From positions 1 through 12,668 of the forward strand of contig WJIV01000049.1 in the NCBI GenBank assembly GCA_014730055.1: DNA of 12,668 nt, given 5' to 3'. Made by a program: the position numbers and the translations under genes. This document shows positions 1 through 6,237 of this stretch, one piece after another. A model generated the notes under the pieces. The model searched no databases and was not told the origin of the DNA. It worked only from the letters and a program-made list of their open reading frames with translations. Origin of the DNA: Candidatus Bathyarchaeota archaeon. Lineage in GTDB: Archaea > Thermoproteota > Bathyarchaeia > TCS64. The stretch's first letter is position 1. Every line of letters begins with the position of its first letter.

Positions 1-854
1 ATATCACCGAACCTCCTCACAAGACGTGGTACAAGCATATAACTGAAGATGGATAGGAAACGACTGAAAGCGTATATTGGGCCAAGGACCTCGCTACCTA
101 CACCGAATCTTTGGTAGAAGTAAAGAGGCATAAGGCTCCCGATCATCCCCCAACCGAGTCCACTTGAACTTCTTACCAGACTGAACTTTGCTATTGTACC
201 CCAGTTTCTTATCCCTCTACGAGGTTGATCTTTGTTCTCTACTGATTTAGAAGGTGCCTCTCTAATTGGGATCAACAGCAATAATGATAACCCAGATATA
301 ATTGCACTAGCTCCCCAGATGACCTTATGTGCATCTATAATATCCAGAGATGAGCTGGATACTATGAATTGAGGTAGTCCACCGAGCGCACTCCCAATAG
401 TCGTCGAAATAGCATTAGTAATCGCGAGAGTGCTGTAAACCTCCGCACGTCCCTTAATGTCAGTCTTATCGGTAATGTAACCAGATACAACGGGTTGCCC
501 CGCGCCTATACCTTCTCCCATCGCACCCAAGCTCTGCGCGAGTACAAGCATCCAAAAACTTGTGAAAAAAGTGAAGATAACCATCCTAAGAGTTGCGAAA
601 ACTGTCCCTAACACGAGGAATGGTTTCCTACCATATTTATCACATAAGTAGCCAAAAGTGATATGGTGAATTGCACTCATGAAAGTCGCGATGCTGAGGA
701 GTAAACCTACACGAACGGGACTGTACCCTAGTAAGCTGAAATAGATGGCATAAGCGACCATCCTAAATCCCATTATTATTCTTCTTGTGAACATACTCGC
801 AGCTAGGTACTTTAGATCCTTATCGAAGGTTGATGGTAGGCGGAGGTACTGCAA
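1..854 (-). CDS. Major facilitator superfamily transporter, C-terminus cut off by window edge
   Basis: Read on the minus strand, an open frame of 284 codons continues past base 1, so roughly the last third of a normal 400-residue MFS protein is missing. The product is very hydrophobic, with about eight of the usual twelve membrane spans visible. Between spans 2 and 3 lies the MFS signature loop GYLCDKYGRKP (about residues 68-78), and a charged cytoplasmic loop (about 198-218, IREAPSKSVENKDQPRR) separates the two halves. The first ATG in frame (base 794) would cut into the first span. I therefore prefer TTG at 854, which adds a 20-residue hydrophilic-to-hydrophobic lead; no Shine-Dalgarno is obvious. 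The gene starts about 21 bases after the stop of the SelA-like enzyme on the same strand, so the two are probably co-transcribed and the transporter may import that enzyme's substrate or a precursor. The solute cannot be told from the sequence. Confidence 0.88.
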   Translation of the reverse strand, partial: MQYLRLPSTFDKDLKYLAASMFTRRIIMGFRMVAYAIYFSLLGYSPVRVGLLLSIATFMSAIHHITFGYLCDKYGRKPFLVLGTVFATLRMVIFTFFTSFWMLVLAQSLGAMGEGIGAGQPVVSGYITDKTDIKGRAEVYSTLAITNAISTTIGSALGGLPQFIVSSSSLDIIDAHKVIWGASAIISGLSLLLLIPIREAPSKSVENKDQPRRGIRNWGTIAKFSLVRSSSGLGWGMIGSLMPLYFYQRFGVGSEVLGPIYAFSRFLSIFSYMLVPRLVRRFGD

Positions 855-875
855 AGTGCGGGAAATAGGTGGCGG

Positions 876-2042
876 TTAGCTAAAAATCTTGGTGAACCTT
901 TCCACTATTACCTTCTCATCTCCGGGCTTCAGGTTTATACAGTTAATAATGAAGTCGTTGCTATTTCCCCAGTTTCGAACCCAGACTTCTGGGTCTTCCT
1001 CGCGCATCTTCTTAACCAGCTCGTTGGTCTCCTGAATGGACTTCCGCTCTAGTATTACATGGAGACCGATTGTGTGATAACCCGTTCCCTCTCCACTTCT
1101 AGGATAGTAATGAAATCTAGCATCTGTAAGACCAGGGAGATTTTTTATCTTATCCTCGATATAGTGAACCTTTTCCCAGGCGGGTTCAAATCGCTCCTTA
1201 GCATGGTCAATCTCCAACCACTCATCGAAGGCAACTAACATCCCAATTACTTCTTGCCGGTCCAGCTTGTAACCTCTACCTATACTCCGGTAGTAGCCGC
1301 TCTGTTCCTCAGGTCCTGCCTCTACTCCGATGAAACTATGAAGGCCGATTGCATCTACAAGGTCCTTTCGACCATATACAAAACCGGTGCTGTTTGGACC
1401 TCCAACATATTTCCCTCCTATAGCTACTAGATCACACCCCATATCGACGAACTCTGATAGCTGTTCTGGGGGATAAGTTGCTCCAGCCGCGTCCACTATA
1501 ACTGGGACCCCCTGGTTATGAGCTACCTCAAGAACATCCTCGAGTTTAGCTATGCCAGGGTTGCCCCAGGCAGGCCAGGCATAGTGTATACCTGCTGTTC
1601 TATCTGTAATTGCGTTCTCGATTAGCTCTGGTTTGCATCCCCATCGCTCATCACCCACAAAAACAAATTTGCCACCAGCTACCTCTATACTCCGGTCATA
1701 GACAAGTAGTCGTGCGCATCTCTGAATTATGAATTCATCCTTCATGCCCTCGGTATTGGGGAGTCGCCTCATTTTCTCAGGATCCTTACCAGCCATACAT
1801 GCAGCGGCGGCTAAGACAAGAGCATTAAATGCCCCGCTGGTAATCCAGGCAGCAGGCGCTCCTATCCTCTTTGCTATATGTTCTCCACCCTTCTTTATGA
1901 GGTCCCACATATAGCAATAGGATTCATTGGACTCTTCCATTGCCTCTAAAACTTTTGGGCTTAAAGTGCTTCCTCCCAGACGGGTTAAGTGGAAGGCAGC
2001 ATTGACAGCGCGTTTAACTCCATATTTCTCGTATATGCTCAT
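876..2042 (-). CDS. SelA-like PLP-dependent lyase/transferase (D-glucosaminate-6-phosphate ammonia-lyase-type family)
   Basis: This 388-residue protein has a fold-type I PLP enzyme layout: a small-residue cofactor-binding turn (TSGAFNAL, residues 68-75), the aspartate that pairs with the pyridine nitrogen (VIVDAAG, D184) and the Schiff-base lysine (IGGKYVGGPNSTG, K211). The overall pattern matches the SelA-like group, which includes D-glucosaminate-6-phosphate ammonia-lyases and uncharacterised relatives often encoded beside amidohydrolases. It lacks the N-terminal extension of bacterial selenocysteine synthase SelA, and archaea make Sec-tRNA by another route, so a role in selenocysteine synthesis is unlikely. 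The likely reaction is alpha,beta-elimination or a similar change on an amino acid or amino sugar; the substrate is unknown. It starts at ATG 2042 behind a TATA-like GTTTTATC on the minus strand, diverges from the cyclic amidohydrolase and is followed closely by an MFS transporter. Family call is fairly secure, function inferred. Confidence 0.85.
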   Translation of the reverse strand: MSIYEKYGVKRAVNAAFHLTRLGGSTLSPKVLEAMEESNESYCYMWDLIKKGGEHIAKRIGAPAAWITSGAFNALVLAAAACMAGKDPEKMRRLPNTEGMKDEFIIQRCARLLVYDRSIEVAGGKFVFVGDERWGCKPELIENAITDRTAGIHYAWPAWGNPGIAKLEDVLEVAHNQGVPVIVDAAGATYPPEQLSEFVDMGCDLVAIGGKYVGGPNSTGFVYGRKDLVDAIGLHSFIGVEAGPEEQSGYYRSIGRGYKLDRQEVIGMLVAFDEWLEIDHAKERFEPAWEKVHYIEDKIKNLPGLTDARFHYYPRSGEGTGYHTIGLHVILERKSIQETNELVKKMREEDPEVWVRNWGNSNDFIINCINLKPGDEKVIVERFTKIFS

Positions 2043-2064
2043 ATTCTAAAACATGAGGAGTGCG

Positions 2065-2072
2065 GATAAAAC
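2065..2072 (-). promoter_or_regulatory. TATA-like element for the SelA-like gene
   Basis: GTTTTATC on the minus strand lies about 23 bases before the ATG at 2042, the spacing expected for an archaeal promoter giving a leaderless or nearly leaderless message. No clear BRE is visible. Confidence 0.4.
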
Positions 2073-2089
2073 AGTTTTCTACTAGAACA

Positions 2090-2098
2090 TTTCATAAA
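2090..2098 (+). promoter_or_regulatory. TATA-like element for the cyclic amidohydrolase
   Basis: TTTCATAAA ends about 24 bases before the ATG at 2122, which suits an archaeal TATA box with transcription starting at or next to the start codon. No Shine-Dalgarno precedes the ATG, in line with a leaderless message. Confidence 0.45.
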
Positions 2099-2121
2099 GC
2101 ATTCTCATATTCATTTAAGAT

Positions 2122-3465
2122 ATGACAGTGGACCTAGTTATCAAGGACGGAAAAATTGTTACCCCGAGGGGAATATTTGAGGGCAGTATAATTGCAGATA
2201 ATGGCTTAATAGTTGGAATAACAAGGGACCAGCATCTACCTGATGCCGAAAGAGTCATAGATGCCAAAGGTAAACCTGTTCTACCTGGTCTTATTGATGG
2301 GCATTGTCACTGCACCAGCCCCCCTGATACACCAGAATCGAGCTCAAGAGCAGGAGCACTGTCTGGATTTACTACACTTCTCGACATGCCGGGCTATGAG
2401 ATACCAACCTTCAACAAGGAGGAGTACTTGAGAAAGAAAGCAAGATTTACTGGAAACTGTTATTTAGATTATACGTTACATGGAGCAGCAGCTTCTGGAT
2501 ACCCAGATAAAAGCCTATCAGATATGTGGTTGACTGGGGCAACCGGAATAAAATTCTTTGTCTCAGATCCTGGTCCAGGCTGGCCTCAGACCTTAGATGG
2601 TGAAATACTTCAAGGATTTAAGGAATTAGCTGAGATTGATGGTTTGGCCTTAATACACGCTGAAAATGATCAAATAATTAAAGACAATCATAGACGATTA
2701 AAAGCTGAAGGCAGAAAAGATTTCTCAGCATACCTAGAGGAGAGGCCCAGAATAGCAGAGGTTGAGGCAGGGAAACGGGTGATTAAATACCTTGAAGAGA
2801 CTGGTTGCCGAGGCCTCATTGTTCATACCAGTGTTCCCGAGACTGTCTTTGAAGCAGCTGTAGCTAGAACGAATGGAATAAAGGTAAGGGTAGAGACCTG
2901 CCCTCAGTACCTATACATCACTAATGAGCAAGTAAAGGAGAAAGGGCCTTGGGTCAAATTCGCTCCTCCTGCAAGAAGTAAAGAGACCGTTTTGAGGATG
3001 AGAGAGCTGGTTAACAAAGGCTGGATTGACACGATCGCGACCGATCATGCTCCATTCACGAAAAAGGAAAAAGAAACAGGTTATGAAGACATTCTAGACG
3101 CACCTAATGGTATACCGGGTCTGGAGCCTTTCCTACCCCTGCTTCTGAACGGTGTTAATGAGGGGTGGCTTACCTTAGAGAGACTTGTTGAGGTTACAGC
3201 TGAGAATCCTGCCAGGATTTTTGGATTGTATCCAAAGAAAGGAGCTATTCAAATCGGTTCCGACGCAGATCTCGTTATTGTTGACTTAGATAAACAAAAG
3301 AAAATTAGAAACGAAGACCAGATTACTGAGTGTGGTTGGACGCCGTACGATAGTTATGTTGTGAAAGGTGTTCCAGAAGTCAGCGTACTTAGAGGACATG
3401 TAATAATGGATAATGGCCGGATAACAGGAAGGAGGGATTACGGGGAATACATTCCTCGTTTATGA
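2122..3465 (+). CDS. Cyclic amidohydrolase (allantoinase/hydantoinase/dihydroorotase superfamily)
   Basis: The 447-residue protein is a full-length metal-dependent hydrolase of cyclic amides. The binuclear metal set is complete: HxH in LIDGHCHCTSPP (H61, H63), the lysine expected to be carbamylated in GIKFFVSD (K144), histidines in LIHAEN (H179) and LIVHTSVPE (H235), and the catalytic aspartate in IATDHAPF (D308). VETCPQYLYIT (257-267) is typical of the allantoinase/dihydroorotase branch. Where pyrimidine dihydroorotases have HxHLR, with arginine binding the substrate carboxylate, this protein has HCHCTS. A role in pyrimidine synthesis is therefore doubtful, and no pyr gene is nearby. Opening of a hydantoin, allantoin-like or other cyclic ureide/imide is more likely. 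No signal peptide, so cytoplasmic. It diverges from the SelA-like/MFS pair, and its stop codon abuts the convergent stop of the Nip7-like gene. Confidence 0.88.
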   Translation: MTVDLVIKDGKIVTPRGIFEGSIIADNGLIVGITRDQHLPDAERVIDAKGKPVLPGLIDGHCHCTSPPDTPESSSRAGALSGFTTLLDMPGYEIPTFNKEEYLRKKARFTGNCYLDYTLHGAAASGYPDKSLSDMWLTGATGIKFFVSDPGPGWPQTLDGEILQGFKELAEIDGLALIHAENDQIIKDNHRRLKAEGRKDFSAYLEERPRIAEVEAGKRVIKYLEETGCRGLIVHTSVPETVFEAAVARTNGIKVRVETCPQYLYITNEQVKEKGPWVKFAPPARSKETVLRMRELVNKGWIDTIATDHAPFTKKEKETGYEDILDAPNGIPGLEPFLPLLLNGVNEGWLTLERLVEVTAENPARIFGLYPKKGAIQIGSDADLVIVDLDKQKKIRNEDQITECGWTPYDSYVVKGVPEVSVLRGHVIMDNGRITGRRDYGEYIPRL

Positions 3466-3915
3466 GTCCTCCCTTCTCAAAAAATCTCCTATATCAAACA
3501 TATTTCGTATTACACGTTTATCAGCTGAGGTCTCAAACCTACCATAACCTAAGCACCATGAGCCAAGCATGATTAGATAATGATTGCCAAGGACAAGTTC
3601 ACCATCGAAACTTAGTATATTTTCCTCAAATATGTCCTTACCACATATGAAAAGCCAGGCTGCATCCTGTTCAACGTAAGCTTTTCTCGTACTTGATTCT
3701 CTTCCTAACCTCTCAAGTAAGATAGAACTCGGTACAAATCGACGCTGATCCTTACCTATGTACTCACCTGCATAAACCAGTGAATTCTTTTCAATTACAG
3801 ATGTTTTTAGTTCTTTACTTAAAAGGAAATACTGGTTATTAATAGTCATTATATCAGATTCATCAAAGTCCAAATCCGATCCCAGCTGCTCCAATAACCT
3901 TCTGAGAAGCCTCAT
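3460..3915 (-). CDS. Nip7-like ribosome-biogenesis protein with C-terminal PUA domain
   Basis: The 151-residue product follows the plan of archaeal/eukaryotic Nip7. An alpha/beta N-terminal domain (about 1-72) contains YFLLSKEL and SLVYAGEYIGK, matching the Nip7 pattern of a YxVSE strand followed by LVSVGTxxGKF. The C-terminal PUA RNA-binding domain (about 76-150) runs from AYVEQDAAWLFICGKDI through GSWCLGYGR to the very Nip7-like end MFDIGDFLRRED (human Nip7 ends QADIGEYIRHED). In eukaryotes Nip7 acts in 60S assembly and 27S pre-rRNA processing, and archaeal homologues bind U-rich RNA through the PUA domain. Its ATG lies inside an ATGA overlap with the end of the m5C methyltransferase gene, so the two are very likely translationally coupled and may act on the same rRNA. 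It is slightly shorter than typical Nip7. The alternative label, a PUA domain split off from the methyltransferase, is less likely given the N-terminal match. Confidence 0.82.
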   Translation of the reverse strand: MRLLRRLLEQLGSDLDFDESDIMTINNQYFLLSKELKTSVIEKNSLVYAGEYIGKDQRRFVPSSILLERLGRESSTRKAYVEQDAAWLFICGKDIFEENILSFDGELVLGNHYLIMLGSWCLGYGRFETSADKRVIRNMFDIGDFLRREDS

Positions 3916-4805
3916 TCTAGCTTAACCTCCGCTACAAAGAAACCTTGAGTACTGGTTTCATCGGGCCAGAAACGATGACAACTACTCAACTCCGGATCGA
4001 GTTCAACACCAAAAATGTTCGTCGGTGAATTAGATCCCGGCCCCCTAATTTTCCCAAGTGAGATATCATGGTTCTTCAAAAGCCAATGGATGTTAAATTC
4101 ATTCTCCTCTGGTTCCAAGCTACAAGTGCTATAAACTAGGGTCCCTCCGGGTTCTAGTATCTCTAGAGCCCGTCTGAGCATTTTCCTCTGAAGAAGACTG
4201 TTTCTCTCCACATCTTCAAAAGACCTTTTCATAAACCACTCTGGGTCGGTCACATAATTTCCAGAGCATGGCGCGTCTAGTAGAATCTTAGAAAATTTAA
4301 CTCCATGAAAATCTAGAGTTAGAATATCTGAATTGAAGACTAGACAGTTTACTACGCCCATTCGCTCTAAGTTGTTCTCGAGTGAATACAGGCGTTCACG
4401 ACTGACATCTACAGCTATGAGATTTCCTCGATTTTGCATATATGAAGCCAGCTGTGTGGTTTTACCACCCGGTGCAGCTGCCATATCCAGTACAGCATCT
4501 TTGCTTTCTGGGCTTAGGATTTTTGCAGGGAACTGTGCTGCTGGCTCCTGTAAATAGAATTGTCCTAGAAGGTACTCGAAACTCGCTCCGAGACTGAAGG
4601 GGGAGGAAATTATTTCATAACCTTGATCTAGAAATTCGATCTCACGTAACTCAATACCTCGCCTTATAAGTGAAGCAGTCAGTTCACATTCATCAACTTT
4701 GAGTGTGTTTACCCTTAGAGCACTGAAAGTTTTCTCGTCTCCAGTAAGATCATGCCCGAGTTCTTTATATCTACTTAGGAAAAATTCACGGCCACCTTTG
4801 CCCAT
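3912..4805 (-). CDS. NOL1/NOP2/Sun-family RNA (cytosine-5)-methyltransferase
   Basis: The 297-residue protein transfers a methyl group from S-adenosylmethionine to C5 of cytosine in tRNA or rRNA. The class I methyltransferase motifs appear in order: FYLQEPAAQFPA (83-94), the SAM loop VLDMAAAPGGKTTQLA (105-120), AVDVSRERL (D133), NSDIL (D160), motif IV LLDAPCSG with the release cysteine C180, and motif VI VYSTCSLEPEENE with the nucleophile C228. The C-terminus has the usual RFWPDETSTQGFFVAEV strand pair. There is no PUA domain, so it resembles the compact archaeal Trm4-type enzymes rather than NSUN6. Whether the target is tRNA or rRNA cannot be decided here, although the four-base overlap with a Nip7-like gene favours large-subunit rRNA. 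It starts at ATG 4805 and diverges from the P1 peptidase. Confidence 0.92.
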   Translation of the reverse strand: MGKGGREFFLSRYKELGHDLTGDEKTFSALRVNTLKVDECELTASLIRRGIELREIEFLDQGYEIISSPFSLGASFEYLLGQFYLQEPAAQFPAKILSPESKDAVLDMAAAPGGKTTQLASYMQNRGNLIAVDVSRERLYSLENNLERMGVVNCLVFNSDILTLDFHGVKFSKILLDAPCSGNYVTDPEWFMKRSFEDVERNSLLQRKMLRRALEILEPGGTLVYSTCSLEPEENEFNIHWLLKNHDISLGKIRGPGSNSPTNIFGVELDPELSSCHRFWPDETSTQGFFVAEVKLE

Positions 4806-4826
4806 GGGTTGTTGTAGTCTTCTATA

Positions 4827-4835
4827 TCTTTATGG
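4827..4835 (-). promoter_or_regulatory. TATA-like element for the methyltransferase-nip7 unit
   Basis: The minus-strand stretch CCATAAAGATATAG (about 4836-4823) contains TATA-like sequence 20-30 bases before the ATG at 4805. The exact box within it is uncertain. Confidence 0.35.
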
Positions 4836-4842
4836 GTTACTA

Positions 4843-4850
4843 AGATTTAT
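4843..4850 (+). promoter_or_regulatory. TATA-like element for the P1 peptidase
   Basis: AGATTTAT ends about 25 bases before the ATG at 4876, which fits a leaderless archaeal promoter. A second possibility is CTTTATGG at 4829-4836, which would give a leader of roughly 16 bases. Both lie in the 70-base gap shared with the divergent methyltransferase. Confidence 0.35.
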
Positions 4851-4875
4851 CGAACCAGACACATTATTTCTAGCT

Positions 4876-5922
4876 ATGAGGAGAAGAGCTAGGGATCTTG
4901 GTATAGTGATTGGTGATTTGCCCATCGGCAAGTATAATGCTATAACGGATGTGGATGGGGTAGGAGTAGGCCACTCTACAGTAATTGAGGGAACAGATAT
5001 TCGTTCTGGGGTTACAGCGATCACTCCTCACGATGGAAACATATATGAGGAGAAGGTCACAGCGGCCGTGGACATATTAAATGGATACGGCAAGTCAGTT
5101 GGGCTAAATCAAATAGTCTTTGAGGGAAACATTGAGACCCCCATAATGCTCACAGAGACATTAAACACCTTCAAGGTTGCAGACGCTTTAATCGATTACA
5201 TGCAACAGGGTTATGGGTTCATCCCCCGAAGCGTAAATTCTGTTGTTGGTGAGACTAATGGTAGTTATCTCACAAATAACATGAAACGAGTAATTGAGAG
5301 AGAAGCGGTGTTCAGCGCAATTGAGGAGGCTCAAAGCAATAAGGGAAACGTGGATGAGGGAAACATTGGGGCAGGCACACCCATGAGTGGTTATGGATTC
5401 AAAGGAGGAATAGGTACAAGCAGCAGAAAAATTGGAGATGCAAGGATTGGTGTCCTAGTCCAGCTTAACTGTGGAAGCAAGGAAGACTTGATGATCATAG
5501 GAGCCCCTGTTGGAAAGGAGATTGAACTACACGCACAACCAGAAGAATCACCGGGTAACAGCATAATGATAATCGTGGCAACGAATGTGGATATGGAAAG
5601 CAGGCAACTCTGGAAGATAGCGAAGAGGACATCGCTGGGACTTTCTCGAACGGGCAGCTTCAGCAGCAATGGGAGCGGGGACTTTACATTAGCATTCAGC
5701 ACAGGGAAGAAAACTATAGATGACGTTCATGATTCCACTGAAGATAATAATGGAGAAGGATGGCTGAGTCCATTCTACAAGGCGACTGTTGAGGCTACAG
5801 AGGAGTCCATATTGAACGCTCTTTTCATGGCTGAAACCATGACCGGGCACCAGGGAAACACAAGGTATGAGCTTCCTCATGATCAGACGAAGGGAATATT
5901 GAGAAAATACAATCGGTTATAG
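4876..5922 (+). CDS. P1-family (DmpA/BapA-type) self-processing aminopeptidase
   Basis: The frame is open from 4699, but the part before 4876 lies inside the divergent methyltransferase gene. ATG 4876 gives a normal family N-terminus (RRRARDLGIVIGDLPIGKYNAITDVDGVGVGHSTV) and 348 residues. The family consists of Ntn-fold peptidases that cut themselves into alpha and beta chains. The freed N-terminal serine is the nucleophile, removing N-terminal D-, L- or beta-amino acids depending on the member. Visible marks are SVNSVVGETNGS (119-130), GNIGAGTPMSGYGFKGGIG (162-180), the predicted cleavage site PGN/SIMIIVATN between N228 and S229, and RTGSFSSNGSGDFTLAF (258-274), which carries a conserved serine of the active site. 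BapA-type enzymes cleave at Asn-Ser and DmpA at Gly-Ser, so this site is BapA-like. That does not by itself prove beta-peptidase activity. No signal peptide; probably cytoplasmic. Confidence 0.9.
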   Translation: MRRRARDLGIVIGDLPIGKYNAITDVDGVGVGHSTVIEGTDIRSGVTAITPHDGNIYEEKVTAAVDILNGYGKSVGLNQIVFEGNIETPIMLTETLNTFKVADALIDYMQQGYGFIPRSVNSVVGETNGSYLTNNMKRVIEREAVFSAIEEAQSNKGNVDEGNIGAGTPMSGYGFKGGIGTSSRKIGDARIGVLVQLNCGSKEDLMIIGAPVGKEIELHAQPEESPGNSIMIIVATNVDMESRQLWKIAKRTSLGLSRTGSFSSNGSGDFTLAFSTGKKTIDDVHDSTEDNNGEGWLSPFYKATVEATEESILNALFMAETMTGHQGNTRYELPHDQTKGILRKYNRL

Positions 5923-6199
5923 TGAACCTTATTGATAATATGGGTCGAAGGGGGCAAAGAGTAACTGAAAAATATTGAGTTGTTGATCGGGGTGCCTCAA
6001 ATTCCTTATCAGAGTCCATGGGTCTGATTTTACAATCCTCTTATTGGCAAGATATATCATAAAGGTAGAAGGAACTCAGGAGGAATTCACTTTTTAGTAC
6101 AGGTTGCTTCCAACAACCCTCCTACTTACAAATTTAGATTGGGTTAAGGTTAAGGACCTAATTTCAGACACAACCCAGAAAATCTAAAAGGTTCTAGCC
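5923..6199. other. Intergenic stretch with no recognisable gene
   Basis: I see no convincing coding frame, tRNA or terminator here. A short weak inverted repeat (GGTTG at 6102-6106 and CAACC at 6114-6118) and a tandem GGTTAAGGTTAAGG at 6142-6155 are the only patterns. The promoter of the next gene lies at the right end. Confidence 0.5.
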
Positions 6200-6207
6200 T
6201 TTATATC
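6200..6207 (+). promoter_or_regulatory. TATA box for the S9 peptidase gene
   Basis: TTTATATC is a good archaeal TATA box lying about 30 bases before the ATG at 6238. It predicts a start near 6230 and a leader of fewer than ten bases. Confidence 0.6.
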
Positions 6208-6237
6208 TTTGAATTAGTAGTTTTACATGTGAGTTAG

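Noticed and set aside
147..151. Apparent frameshift in the MFS gene at a run of five C (five G on the coding strand)
   Set aside because: Careful recount shows GGT TGG GGG ATG ATC in one frame; the reading frame is open throughout from 854 to base 1.
876..2042. Selenocysteine synthase (SelA) role for the PLP enzyme
   Set aside because: The N-terminal tRNA-binding extension is missing, archaea use a different Sec pathway and the neighbours are catabolic.
4699..4875. N-terminal extension of the P1 peptidase from ATG 4699
   Set aside because: It lies within the divergent methyltransferase gene and upstream of the likely promoter, and the family N-terminus fits ATG 4876.
5923..6237. tRNA or small RNA gene in the gap before the S9 gene
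   Set aside because: No cloverleaf arms or T-loop sequence were found by eye, only a five-pair inverted repeat.
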